64,000 nucleotides of DNA from JASGDC01 sp047608145 (GCA_047608145.1 JASGDC010000033.1:1-64000); one strand, 5' to 3'; shown: positions 36,415 through 45,433, numbered from the stretch's first letter. The notes: a model not told the origin generated them from the letters alone. Numbers and translations are program-made.

Positions 36415-37437
36415 CTACTTAGTTGATCTACCTGCAGAACCTAGAGATTCACAAGCTTCCACGATACGAGCAGCCATGCTAGCTTCAGCAGCAGCACCCC
36501 ATACGCGTGGATCGTAAGTCTTCTTATTTCCTACTTCCCCATCAACTTTAAGTACACCGTCATAGTTCTTCAACATGTGATCTACTACTGGGCGAGTGTA
36601 AGCATACTGAGTGTCAGTATCGATATTCATCTTAATAACACCATATTTAACTGCATCAGCAATCTCTTGCTCAGTAGATCCAGAACCGCCGTGGAATACT
36701 AAATCAAATGGACGTTCTTTGCCAACCTTCTTGCCAACTGCTTCCTGAATTTCTTTAAGAACTTCTGGACGAAGCTTTACGTTACCTGGCTTATATACAC
36801 CATGTACGTTACCGAAAGTTAGTGCAGTGATATAACGACCATTTTCACCTGAACCAAGTGCTTTAACAGTTGCTAGACCATCGTCGACAGTAGAGTAAAG
36901 ATCATCGTTAATTTCGTGAGCTACACCATCTTCTTCACCACCAACGACACCAACTTCAATTTCAAGAATCTGGTGTGCTTTAGCAGTACGCTCTAGTAAC
37001 TCTTCAGCAATCTTCAAATTCTCTTTTAGTGGCACAGCAGAACCGTCCCACATGTGTGAGTTAAATATTGGGTCGTTACCTTTAGCTACTTCCTTTTCAG
37101 AAAGTTCAAGTAGTGGTAATACAAAGTTATCTAGTTGATCTTTTGGACAGTGGTCAGTATGCAAAGCAACGTTTACACCGTACTGCTTAGCAACTTCGCG
37201 TGCATAAGTAGCGAAACCAAGGGCACCTGTCGGCATATCCTTTTTCTTTGGACCAGCCCAATATGCAGCACCGCCAGTTGTCACCTGCACGATACCATCT
37301 GAACCAGCTTCAGCAAAGCCTTCTAGAGCTGCGTTTAAAGTTTGAGAAGAAGTTACGTTAACTGCAGGGTACGCGAAACCTTTGTTTTTCGCGTTATCAA
37401 TCATTTCAGCGTATACTTCTGGAGTTGCTATTGGCAT
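36415..37437 (-). CDS. fba: Fructose-bisphosphate aldolase, class II
   Basis: This 340-residue zinc aldolase splits fructose 1,6-bisphosphate into two triose phosphates. It contains FAYPAVNVTSSQTLNAAL, the zinc motif NVALHTDHCPKDQL, NSHMWDGSAVPLKENL, the second signature LEIEVGVVGGEEDGV, and the phosphate-binding segment VFHGGSGSTEQEIADAV with INIDTDTQYA-type residues. The length fits the long class IIa form common in actinobacteria. GAAAGGTGG precedes the ATG. It stands alone between a remnant and an RNA methyltransferase gene. Confidence 0.95.
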   Translation of the reverse strand: MPIATPEVYAEMIDNAKNKGFAYPAVNVTSSQTLNAALEGFAEAGSDGIVQVTTGGAAYWAGPKKKDMPTGALGFATYAREVAKQYGVNVALHTDHCPKDQLDNFVLPLLELSEKEVAKGNDPIFNSHMWDGSAVPLKENLKIAEELLERTAKAHQILEIEVGVVGGEEDGVAHEINDDLYSTVDDGLATVKALGSGENGRYITALTFGNVHGVYKPGNVKLRPEVLKEIQEAVGKKVGKERPFDLVFHGGSGSTEQEIADAVKYGVIKMNIDTDTQYAYTRPVVDHMLKNYDGVLKVDGEVGNKKTYDPRVWGAAAEASMAARIVEACESLGSAGRSTK

Positions 37438-37522
37438 ATAAAGCCACCTTTCTTGAAGGTTATAATCAGATACATTCCTATTATAAAACTTATTGAGCTA
37501 GATAACGGTTAGACAAGCGTAG

Positions 37523-38167
37523 TTAAGATATTATCTGTCCGAAAACATGTCTACGAACCCAAGCATGCATCGCAATAGAAGCAGCTGCAGCAGCATTCAT
37601 CGAACGGGTTGAGCCATATTGAGCAATTGAAAGTGTATCTTTACAAGACTTATGTACTTCTTCAGTTAAACCGATACTTTCCTGTCCAAATACTAAAACA
37701 CAGTTTTTAGGTAGATCATAAGTCTCTAACGGAACTGAATCAGGGAAATTATCAATACCAATAACCTCTAATCCCTCACTTTGAGCCCATTCCACAAAAC
37801 CTTCAACTGTTGGGTGATGGCGTACATGCTGGTATTTATCAGTAACCATAGCACCACGACGATTCCAGCGTTTTTTACCAATAATATGCACTTCTTTAGC
37901 CAAGAAAGCATTCGCAGTGCGCACTACTGTTCCGATGTTTAAATCATGCTGCCAATTCTCAATTGCAATATGGAAATTATGACGACGTTTATCTAAATCT
38001 GCAATGATGGCATCCATTTTCCAATAACGGTACTTATCTACGACATTACGTCGGTCACCATCACTTAGTAATTCTGGGTCATAATAATCTTCAGTAGGCC
38101 ATTGGCCTTCCCAAGGACCAACGCCATTTTCATGGTTTGTACCATTATTATTAGCAGCTGTGCTCAT
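37523..38167 (-). CDS. TrmH/SpoU family RNA 2'-O-methyltransferase
   Basis: This 214-residue SPOUT methyltransferase carries the three family motifs: NIGTVVRTANAF (motif 1), NCVLVFGQESIGLTEEV (motif 2) and IAQYGSTRSMNAAAAASIAMHAW (motif 3), which form the AdoMet-binding knot. A 50-residue acidic N-terminus precedes them. It methylates a ribose in tRNA or rRNA; the exact target cannot be told. The family is regularly found next to class II aldolase in actinobacteria. ATG 38167 lacks a close Shine-Dalgarno; TATAGAT lies just upstream, so it may be leaderless. Confidence 0.85.
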   Translation of the reverse strand: MSTAANNNGTNHENGVGPWEGQWPTEDYYDPELLSDGDRRNVVDKYRYWKMDAIIADLDKRRHNFHIAIENWQHDLNIGTVVRTANAFLAKEVHIIGKKRWNRRGAMVTDKYQHVRHHPTVEGFVEWAQSEGLEVIGIDNFPDSVPLETYDLPKNCVLVFGQESIGLTEEVHKSCKDTLSIAQYGSTRSMNAAAAASIAMHAWVRRHVFGQIIS

Positions 38168-38231
38168 TTAATCTATACCTAGTTCCTTAAATTTGTTACC
38201 TTTATCAGCTTACTCCGTTAGAGTTAATAGT

Positions 38232-39011
38232 ATGAGAATTTCTAGTTGGAATGTTAATTCCGTACGTGCCCGTGCTGACCGTATTGCAAACTTTTTGGAA
38301 CGTAGTGATGTAGATGTCCTGTGTATTCAAGAAACCAAAGCTAAAGATGAGCAGTTCCCTTGGGAACTTTTCGAACGCCTTGAATACGAAGTAGTTCACT
38401 TTGGTTTAAACCAGTGGAATGGCGTAGCCATTGCCTCACGTGTAGGTCTTGAAGATGTAGAGCGTAGTTTCCCTAACCAACCAGATTTTAAAGACATAGT
38501 AGAAGCTCGTGCAATTGGTGCTACTTGCGGTGGAGTTAGAATTTGGAGCCTTTATGTACCTAATGGACGTGCTTTAGACGATCCGCATTATCCTTATAAA
38601 TTAGAATGGTTAGCCACTCTTGAAGATAATATGAAAACCGGACTTAAAGCCAATCCTGAAGCTAAGATTGTCCTTGCAGGTGATTGGAATATTGCCCCTA
38701 CTGACATTGATGTTTGGGATATGGAAGTATTTGAAGGGCATACTCACGTTTCCGACAAAGAACGTCAAGCTTTCCAAAACTTCTTGGACTTAGGTTTTAC
38801 TGACTCTGGACGCACATTCTACGGTGAACCAGGCAAGTACACTTACTGGGACTATAAAGCGCTGAGTTTTCCTAAGAAAAAAGGGATGCGCATTGATTTC
38901 ATGCTAACTTCTAAGGCACTTAAAGTTAAAGAAGCGTGGATTGATCGTGAAGAGCGCAAAGGAAAAGGTGCATCCGATCATGCCCCTATCCTGTTAGATT
39001 TTGAAGATTAA
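38232..39011 (+). CDS. xth: Exodeoxyribonuclease III (AP endonuclease)
   Basis: This 259-residue Mg-dependent enzyme repairs abasic sites and trims 3' ends. It shows MRISSWNVNSVRARADRI, the metal Glu in VLCIQETKAKDEQFP, LYVPNGRALDDPHYPYKLEW, VLAGDWNIAPTDIDVWD and the final GASDHAPILLDF with the catalytic Asp-His. I start at ATG 38232; a longer frame from 38193 adds 13 residues absent in the family. TAGAGT lies seven bases before this ATG, again consistent with leaderless expression. It ends in a 4-bp overlap with the convergent copA remnant. Confidence 0.93.
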   Translation: MRISSWNVNSVRARADRIANFLERSDVDVLCIQETKAKDEQFPWELFERLEYEVVHFGLNQWNGVAIASRVGLEDVERSFPNQPDFKDIVEARAIGATCGGVRIWSLYVPNGRALDDPHYPYKLEWLATLEDNMKTGLKANPEAKIVLAGDWNIAPTDIDVWDMEVFEGHTHVSDKERQAFQNFLDLGFTDSGRTFYGEPGKYTYWDYKALSFPKKKGMRIDFMLTSKALKVKEAWIDREERKGKGASDHAPILLDFED

Positions 39012-41300
39012 ACTCTACCAAAATAACGTAATCGTAAACTATTAAGCACTACTGCCACTAACGAGAAGGCCATTGCAGCACCTGCAATCATTGGGTTTAA
39101 TAAACCAAACGCTGCTAATGGCAACGCTAGCATATTGTATGCAAATGCCCAGAATAAATTAGCTTTAATAGTTTTAAAGGTCTTCTTAGCTAGTTTAATT
39201 GCCTCCACAACTTCTAATAAGTCACCACTTACTAAGGTAATATCAGAAGCCGCAATTGCAGCGTCTGCACCAGTACCAATTGCAATACCTAAATTAGCCT
39301 GAGCAAGAGCAACCGCATCATTGATACCATCACCAACCATAGTGACTTTCTTACCGTCTGCTTGAAGCTTCTGAACTACATCACGCTTATCTTCAGGTAG
39401 CACTTCCGCGATTACAGTTTTAATACCAACCTGTTTTGCCATGTAATTTGCGGCATTTTTATTATCACCAGTAAGCAATACAGTCCCTAAACCTAATTCT
39501 TGTAACTTAGCGACTGCTTCTTTACTACTTTCTTTCAAAGTATCAGAAACTGCAATTAAGCCACGTATTTTGCCATTCCAGGCTATATTGACGACAGTTT
39601 TTCCTTGTAGTTCTAGCTTATCCTTCTGGTTACCAAGTTCATCATCTAAGCTTTGAACTGTTTGTTTTAAGAGCTTTTCAGTACCGACATATACCTCAGT
39701 ACCTTCAATTTCACCCTTTACTCCAAAACCAGCAATATTCTTAAAGTTAATGACTTCTGCTAACTCTCCTTTAGTCTTAGTTGCAGCAGCAATTTCTTGA
39801 GCGATTGGGTGTTCTGAATAAGCTTCCAAAGCGCCAGCCATAGCTAATAATTGATCTGAGCCTTCATCAGCTGCTGGTATCACATCACTAAGTTGCATTT
39901 TTCCAGAAGTAATCGTACCTGTTTTATCAAGCACAATAGTGTCAATATCACTACTGCTCTCTAGAACTTCAGGACCTTCCATCAAAATCCCAAGTTCGGC
40001 ACCACGACCAGTGCCCATCATTAGTGCAATTGGAGTAGCTAGTCCAAGGGCACAAGGGCAATCAATAATTAATACTGCAACAGCTGCGGTAAATGCTAGT
40101 GACATTGAACTACCAAAAATTGCCCATAGTATGAAAGTCAACAGAGCTAGGCCAATTACTGCTGGCATAAAATACTCTGAAACTTTGTCAGCTAACTTTT
40201 GAATTCGAGCTTTCCTGCTTGGGCATCCTGTACCATTTGTGCAATATGAGCCAGTTTGGTATCGCCACCAACAGCAGTAGCTTCAACTTCAATAACTCCG
40301 TTTACGTTAAGCATCGCCCCAGCAACTTCTGTACCTGACCCTACTTCTCTAGGGACATTTTCTCCAGTTAACATTGAAGTATCTATCGTAGAGTGCCCTT
40401 TAACAATAAGCCATCCGTAGCAATCTTTTCCCCAGGTTTAACGATGAAATGTTCACCTTTAACCAGCTCTTCCACTGGAATTTCCTGCTCTACTGTTTGC
40501 CCATTAACTTCACGCAATACTCTAACTTGCCTAGCAGCTAGGTTAAGCAAAGATTTTAAGGCACTACCAGCTTCTCGTTTAGTTTTCATTTCAAAGTAAC
40601 GACCTGTGAGCAAGAACATTGTCACACCTGCGGCAGCTTCAAAGTAAATATTTCCGTTACCATCACTTACCTGTAATAAAAAATGGAAAGTATGTTTCAT
40701 CCCTTCCATGCCTGCATGTCCTAGGAATAGTGCGTATAAACTCCAGAAATAGGTAGCTAAAGTACCCATGGAAATTAAAGTATCCATAGATACTATTTTA
40801 TATTTTATTTGTTTCCAAGCTGCTTCATGGAATTCCCAACCATAATAAAAAACAACTGGAGTAGTTAAGGTTAATGCTGCCCATTGCCAGTAATTGAACT
40901 GTAGCTGTGGCACCATTGAAACCAAAATTACTGGAATTGCCAGCCACATTGACAGCACAAAACGCCAGCGCAACTATTCCAGCGAATGTGTTCCATGATC
41001 CATATGATCATGTGGATTAACTGCTTGCTCACTGTGATTATGTTTTTCGTGACTAGTATCATCATTGTGTGAATGTACTGGGGCAGGTTTGTGAGCTTTA
41101 TAGCCAGTATTTTCTACAGTTTCGATTAAGTCATGCTCAGAGATAGTGTCTGGGAATTCAATCTTTGCTTTTTCAGTAGCAAAATTAACACTAGATACTA
41201 CACCGTCAAGTTTATTAAGTTTTTTTTCAATTCGGTTAGCACAGCTAGTACAAGTCATTCCCTCAATATCTAACTCAACTGATTTGGTAGTATCAGCCAT
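39008..41300 (-). pseudogene. copA: Copper-transporting P1B-type ATPase, disrupted by one stop and two frameshifts
   Basis: The parts of a CopA are all present: an N-terminal metal domain (GMTCTSCANRIEKKL), a His-rich linker, DCPCALGLATP, the phosphorylation site DKTGTITSGK and GDGINDAVALAQANLGIAIG. The reading frame is broken three times: a TAG at 40974-40976 after the His-rich linker, a lost base at the AAAGGG run (40396-40401) between DGLLLKG and HSTIDTSMLTGE, and another at AAA 40211-40213 between DAQAGK and ARIQKLADKV. Restored, the protein would be about 760 residues. The stop codon argues for true inactivation. copZ upstream is intact. Confidence 0.88.
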
Positions 41301-41340
41301 TTACCAAGCACTTCCCTAAGTAATAGATCAATAAATCTTG

Positions 41341-41541
41341 TTATTTAACTTCATATCCAGCTTCGTCGACAGCGGTTTTAACTTTAGTAATTACATCTTC
41401 TGGACTGTCAAGAGTTAGTGTCTTATCATCAAGTGAAACCTTGACATTCGCGACACCAGAAATCTCTGAAACTTCTTCCGTGATTGCATTAACGCAATGC
41501 TGACAACTCATACCCTCGATATCGTATTTGTAAGTTTCCAT
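41341..41541 (-). CDS. copZ: Copper chaperone, heavy-metal-associated domain
   Basis: This 66-residue protein is a single HMA ferredoxin-like domain with the metal site GMSCQHC near residues 11-17 and the typical ending AVDEAGYEVK. It binds Cu(I) and normally hands it to CopA. AAGGGG lies six bases before ATG 41541. The broken copA begins 40 bp downstream, so the chaperone may have lost its partner unless another ATPase is encoded elsewhere. No CsoR or CopY gene is adjacent. Confidence 0.9.
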   Translation of the reverse strand: METYKYDIEGMSCQHCVNAITEEVSEISGVANVKVSLDDKTLTLDSPEDVITKVKTAVDEAGYEVK

Positions 41542-41583
41542 TTGTACCCCTTATATTTGTAAGTATTTTCATACCTAACAACA

Positions 41584-43353
41584 TTATAAGTAGCGTTTAT
41601 ATTCCAAATCTTTAAGTTGGTAGTTAACCCAAGCTACTATTCTTTGCCAATACTGTTTATCTCTGCCTGGGAAAATTAAATGCTGTGCTAAGAATAGTAA
41701 AGCTAAGAAAGAAAGTACCTTAGAAAATATTGCTAACTTGGTGTAACTATAAGTAATTCTTACTTCTGAGCCACCTGGTGGTACTGTTATTTCAGTAGTG
41801 CCATATTTTGAAACACTTGAGGATGCTTCAGTACCATTAACTAGTACTTTCTGTCCTAGATAACGGTACACCGGAGTAATGAGCTGGACATTAGTTTCAA
41901 GATTATTTCCTACATCAATAGTGAATAATTTAGGAGTTGCATTATAGGAAACCATTCCAATATCTGAATTAGTTTTAGCATTTGGGTCATCAGAGGCCAC
42001 TAAAGCACCATTCATATAATACGAGTTAGTTCCTACTTCTTTATGATTATCTTTAACTTGGATAGCGACTTTATTACCATTTTGCGCTACGTAGTAGAAA
42101 TCAGCTATTTGATCAACTACATCATCTTCAGCAACTTTACTATCCAAGTACTTACCACTTTGAATCCCGCCGTTTGCAGCTAAATCTTTTTGTTTCCAAT
42201 GGTAAAAGCTGCCTATGGTAGTTCCATAAATTACCAATAAAATTATTGAAAGAAGGCCTAGCTTCCTAGTTTGCACACTAATATTTGAAAGTCTGTCCAT
42301 AGCGTTAGTAAATGTTACGGAGAAAGAATATGCGAAACATAGAGTTATAACCGTATTAAGCCCAATTACGAATTGAGATATGGTCGATGAGCTATCCTGC
42401 CCTTTGAGCCAAAACGACATTATCATTACAAAAATAAAAATAATTAGACCAAACCCAAAGATAAATCTATCTGGCTTATCTAATCTTTTAAATTTATATA
42501 TTGTAAAAATTAATGCTAGTAAGATAGACAAACCGAGACTACCATCGAAACGGTTTAATAACATTGAACGTAGGCTAAATCCAGAAGATGAAGTAGCTGC
42601 GTTATTACCACCATTACTGTAAACTGACATCGCAAAATTTTGCTGTAGTAGTGGTACTAGTACACCTAATGAAAGTAACAATGACCAAATAGCTGCCTTC
42701 AAAAATGCAAAGGCTCTTTGCTGTTTATCTTGCCAAAAATACAATGAAAGCAATAGAGCAATACCAATTACTGTAGCGAATATCGCAGCACTTAGTATGT
42801 GTGTATGCGTAGTCAAAACCATAGCAATAGTCAGAATGTACCATTTACGATAATCACCAACAAAAATCTGATAGCAACCTAGTAATACTAGTGGCAAGAA
42901 TATATAGCTTACTCCCTCTCCAACATTAACTCGGGCATTCATATCCCAGAAAAATACTGAAGAATAAAGATAAACTAACGAGAAAACAGCTGCAGTAAAA
43001 TAATCTTTTTTAATCTGAAAAATAGAGTAATAAGCAATAAAAATACCTACCAAAGCTACAAGTATTACATACAGCTTATAGCTCAATAGTAAGTTTCCAG
43101 TCATTTTAAAGAACAAATATACTGGATAAAAAGTTAACCAAGGATAAAATTCATTAGTAATAGAGCCGTGATGGCCGAAGTTACTAAAGCTTACTGGGCT
43201 TGACCAAACAGTATCCAATCCTAAGATACGAGATAGGGTAAAACGTGAATCCCAAGTAGGTCCATAATATGAAAAAGTGTCGCTAAAAAGCGGTATGGCA
43301 AAAATAATAGCCATTACCGTTAACAAAAGCAAATTAAAACGTTTTAATTTCAT
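41584..43353 (-). CDS. GT-C-like polytopic membrane protein (PTPS-related/YfhO-like)
   Basis: This 589-residue protein has an N-terminal membrane helix, an Asp-containing first extracytoplasmic loop (GPTWDSRFTLSRILGLDTVW), about 11 further helices and a C-terminal beta-rich domain of roughly 170 residues closed by a final helix. This is the layout of GT-C glycosyltransferases and of the family labelled 6-pyruvoyl-tetrahydropterin-synthase-related membrane protein. It differs from the DUF6541-like set, lacking their SPF/FYP/FH motifs and paired cysteines. It probably acts on lipid-linked glycans; substrate unknown. A GGTG box precedes ATG 43353. Confidence 0.65.
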   Translation of the reverse strand: MKLKRFNLLLLTVMAIIFAIPLFSDTFSYYGPTWDSRFTLSRILGLDTVWSSPVSFSNFGHHGSITNEFYPWLTFYPVYLFFKMTGNLLLSYKLYVILVALVGIFIAYYSIFQIKKDYFTAAVFSLVYLYSSVFFWDMNARVNVGEGVSYIFLPLVLLGCYQIFVGDYRKWYILTIAMVLTTHTHILSAAIFATVIGIALLLSLYFWQDKQQRAFAFLKAAIWSLLLSLGVLVPLLQQNFAMSVYSNGGNNAATSSSGFSLRSMLLNRFDGSLGLSILLALIFTIYKFKRLDKPDRFIFGFGLIIFIFVMIMSFWLKGQDSSSTISQFVIGLNTVITLCFAYSFSVTFTNAMDRLSNISVQTRKLGLLSIILLVIYGTTIGSFYHWKQKDLAANGGIQSGKYLDSKVAEDDVVDQIADFYYVAQNGNKVAIQVKDNHKEVGTNSYYMNGALVASDDPNAKTNSDIGMVSYNATPKLFTIDVGNNLETNVQLITPVYRYLGQKVLVNGTEASSSVSKYGTTEITVPPGGSEVRITYSYTKLAIFSKVLSFLALLFLAQHLIFPGRDKQYWQRIVAWVNYQLKDLEYKRYL

Positions 43354-43440
43354 AGCACTAACACCTTAAAGCACAAAGATAACATATTAGTTGCATTGTT
43401 GTTTAAAAATTTATAGAAAACATAAAATAAAGCTACTCTC

Positions 43441-43449
43441 TGCTACAGT
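43441..43449 (+). promoter_or_regulatory. Extended -10 before the GNAT gene
   Basis: TG-C-TACAGT ends five bases before ATG 43455. No ribosome binding site follows, so the transcript is probably leaderless or nearly so. Confidence 0.5.
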
Positions 43450-43454
43450 CAAAA

Positions 43455-43964
43455 ATGAATTATCTAGAAAATCCAATGTTAGAAAAAAATCACATCCGGC
43501 TAGAACCACTCAGTAACAAACGCCACGACGACTTAGTACTGGCCGTGCAAAAAGATGAACTTTGGGAAACTTGGTATACCGCAATTCCTAAGCCAGAATA
43601 CATGCTGACTGAGATTAAGCAACATATTAAATTACATAGTGAAAATAAAAGTGTACCTTGGGCAGTGATAGATACTAATTCAGGAAAAGCAACACACAGC
43701 ACTAAAACTAATCCAGCTGCAAAGCTATTACTTTTAACTAGAGCTTTTGAAGATTTAAACTGTATAGCAGTCGAGTTCCGTACCCACTGGCTTAACCAAC
43801 AATCTTGTGCGGCTATTGAAAAACTCGGTGCAAAACAAGATGGCATTTTGCGTAATCATCGAATAGTTGAAAATGGAACGCTTAGATATACTGTAGTTTA
43901 TTCAATAATTGAAAGTGAATGGCCTACAGTAAAGTTTAGATTACAAGAACGCCTTAAAAGCTAG
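43455..43964 (+). CDS. GNAT family acetyltransferase (RimJ/RimL type), internally shortened
   Basis: The 169-residue protein matches GNAT enzymes of the RimJ/RimL type at both ends: IRLEPLSNKRHDDL near the start, and AFEDLNCIAVEFRTHWLNQQSCAAIEKLGAKQDGILRN later. Between AVIDTNSGKA and TNPAAKLLLL, where relatives have about 25 residues covering a central strand and the start of the acetyl-CoA loop, only a few residues remain. The frame is open, so this looks like an in-frame deletion. It is probably inactive or on the way to being lost. A terminator hairpin follows at 43977. Confidence 0.7.
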   Translation: MNYLENPMLEKNHIRLEPLSNKRHDDLVLAVQKDELWETWYTAIPKPEYMLTEIKQHIKLHSENKSVPWAVIDTNSGKATHSTKTNPAAKLLLLTRAFEDLNCIAVEFRTHWLNQQSCAAIEKLGAKQDGILRNHRIVENGTLRYTVVYSIIESEWPTVKFRLQERLKS

Positions 43965-43976
43965 CATAAAACAAAA

Positions 43977-44022
43977 ACTCTAGAACCCTTATTCCTTGCT
44001 AGGAAGAACCAGATTCTAGAGT
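43977..44022 (-). terminator. Terminator of the tRNA-Asp/tRNA-Phe unit
   Basis: ACTCTAGAA (43977-43985) pairs perfectly with TTCTAGAGT (44014-44022), with further pairing inside. On the minus strand it follows tRNA-Phe and runs into TTTTTGTTTT. It is also 12 bp after the GNAT stop and may serve both directions. Confidence 0.8.
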
Positions 44023-44033
44023 CTGTAAAAGTG

Positions 44034-44109
44034 TGGTGGTCTGGACGGGCGTCGATCCCGTGACCTCTCGATTTTCAGTCGAACGCTCTACCAACTGAGC
44101 TACCAGACC
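44034..44109 (-). tRNA. tRNA-Phe(GAA)
   Basis: On the minus strand the acceptor stem GGTCTGG pairs with CCAGACC, followed by A-CCA, which is encoded. The anticodon loop CTGAAAA carries GAA. The 76-nt length and the TAGCTCAGTTGGTAGAGC D-arm are standard. It is 77 bp after tRNA-Asp and shares its terminator. Confidence 0.96.
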
Positions 44110-44186
44110 ACTTGAATAAAAGTATTTTATTCAAGAACAGGCGATCTGAGAAATTCAAACCGCCCTCTACTCAGAATAACTGAGAG

Positions 44187-44260
44187 CGACCCTGACGGGA
44201 CTCGAACCCGCGACCTCCGCCGTGACAGGGCGGCGCGCTAACCAACTGCGCTACAGGGCC
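44187..44260 (-). tRNA. tRNA-Asp(GUC)
   Basis: On the minus strand GGCCCTG pairs with CAGGGTC (one G-T pair). The anticodon stem-loop CGCCCTGTCACGGCG carries GUC. The discriminator G is followed by CTC, so CCA is not encoded. tRNA-Phe lies just downstream on the same strand. Confidence 0.95.
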
Positions 44261-44542
44261 ACATCGTAATTACGACTTGATTAGTTTAACACACTTTTTT
44301 TGTAAAAGCATAATTAAGAAAAATATAGTTTGAATACCTTGAAAAACCCTATATAAAAACAAGGGAATAACTCCTGTAGTTTTTACTGATTTTGACTAAA
44401 TTTATATGGAATTTTGGTAAAAAGTTCGGCATTAAGAAAACTACATTAGTTATTGCCGTGTGTTTGAGCACACGTTTTTCACTGAAACGTACCGCGATAC
44501 GTAAGACTTAGCTTACATTACAGAAAATAAAGGGGAACAAAA
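44261..44542. other. Gene-free spacer between tRNA-Asp and tRNA-Glu
   Basis: About 280 AT-rich bases without a credible reading frame. It must hold the promoter of the tRNA-Asp/Phe unit on the minus strand. It also contains a plus-strand terminator-like hairpin (44457-44479) and two small hairpins beyond it (ACGTA/TACGT near 44487-44502 and GTAAG/CTTAC near 44501-44515). Confidence 0.5.
44457..44479 (+). terminator. Orphan plus-strand terminator-like hairpin
   Basis: CGTGTG (44457-44462) pairs with CACACG (44469-44474) and is followed by TTTTT. No plus-strand gene precedes it for 490 bp, only tRNA genes on the other strand. It may end an unannotated small RNA or be fortuitous. Confidence 0.4.
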
Positions 44543-44567
44543 AAGCTCCTGCCATTAGCAAGAGCTT
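44543..44567 (-). terminator. Terminator of tRNA-Glu
   Basis: A ten-position stem with one mismatch (AAGCTCCTGC against GCAAGAGCTT) with loop CATTA, seven bases after tRNA-Glu on the minus strand, followed by six U. Confidence 0.85.
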
Positions 44568-44573
44568 CATTTG

Positions 44574-44646
44574 TGACCCCAACGGGATTTGAACCCGTGT
44601 TACCGCCGTGAAAGGGCGATGTCCTAGGCCACTAGACGATGGGGCC
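44574..44646 (-). tRNA. tRNA-Glu(UUC)
   Basis: On the minus strand GGCCCCA pairs with TGGGGTC. The anticodon stem-loop CGCCCTTTCACGGCG carries UUC. The 73-nt gene ends with discriminator A and is followed by CAA, so CCA is not encoded. Confidence 0.96.
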
Positions 44647-44839
44647 GTTGTTGCATTTAACAATTAACAACTTGTACAGTTTAACACATAGAATTTTATA
44701 TTTTCAAATCGTAGCTAAGTAAATTTCAAGTTATTTTTATCTAGATTTTAGTATTAAAAATACTATTATTCATAAAAGAATAAATCTGCTAAACTCTACT
44801 ACAATAGAAAAATGTTTTTATCGGGAGTGTAAGGAATAA

Positions 44840-45433
44840 ATGATCCCCACTGTATCGTCCAATTACGAAGATACAATCAGGAACTTAGTAGTAGGTTCTG
44901 GTTTTTCTGGCCTTGCTATGGCCGCTGAACTTAACCGCAACCACATGGAAGTCACGCTAATTTCTGGTCCAATGCATCCGACTACGGCAAACCCATCAAC
45001 TTCTACGTCTTCACTACCTTCATTAAGTACTAATCAGATTGATGGTTGGAAATCACGGGTTGAAATTATTAAACATTTAGAGACATATATTCGGGCGCAT
45101 AAACTAGATTTCCGTAAGAATGTGCATGTTGAGAATATTACACCTGTTTCCGAACCTGAAACTTATAAAGGTGAATTAATTCGTTGGATTGTCACCACAG
45201 ACCAAGGGACTCTCTTCGCTCGAAATATTATTATGGCTGGTAAAAATGGCAGCTTTTCGCGATTTAACCGCTATGACACCATCCAACACGAAAATTCCCC
45301 TGAAGGCTTCTATGTAGTGGGGCGTGCTTTAGGCTATGGTAAAGCTGCAATAAAAGAAATCTTGGCACAAGTTCGTCGAGTAATCCGACTAATTAAAGAT
45401 CAAGATCTTCAAGATACTGCACGCCTTCAATAA
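44840..45433 (+). CDS. Short FAD/NAD(P)-binding flavoprotein
   Basis: This 197-residue protein has an N-terminal dinucleotide-binding fold with NLVVGSGFSGLAMAAELNRN (GXGXXG, residues about 15-34) and a strand resembling the second Rossmann unit, IVTTDQGTLFARNIIMAGK. A C-terminal GFYVVGRALGYGKAAIKEILAQVRRV segment fits the closing FAD-binding motif of flavin monooxygenase-like proteins. At under 200 residues it is much shorter than typical flavoenzymes and lacks a full NADPH domain, so it may be a remnant or a minimal protein. AAGGAATAA precedes the ATG. Its end overlaps the convergent gene by 41 bp. Confidence 0.6.
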   Translation: MIPTVSSNYEDTIRNLVVGSGFSGLAMAAELNRNHMEVTLISGPMHPTTANPSTSTSSLPSLSTNQIDGWKSRVEIIKHLETYIRAHKLDFRKNVHVENITPVSEPETYKGELIRWIVTTDQGTLFARNIIMAGKNGSFSRFNRYDTIQHENSPEGFYVVGRALGYGKAAIKEILAQVRRVIRLIKDQDLQDTARLQ

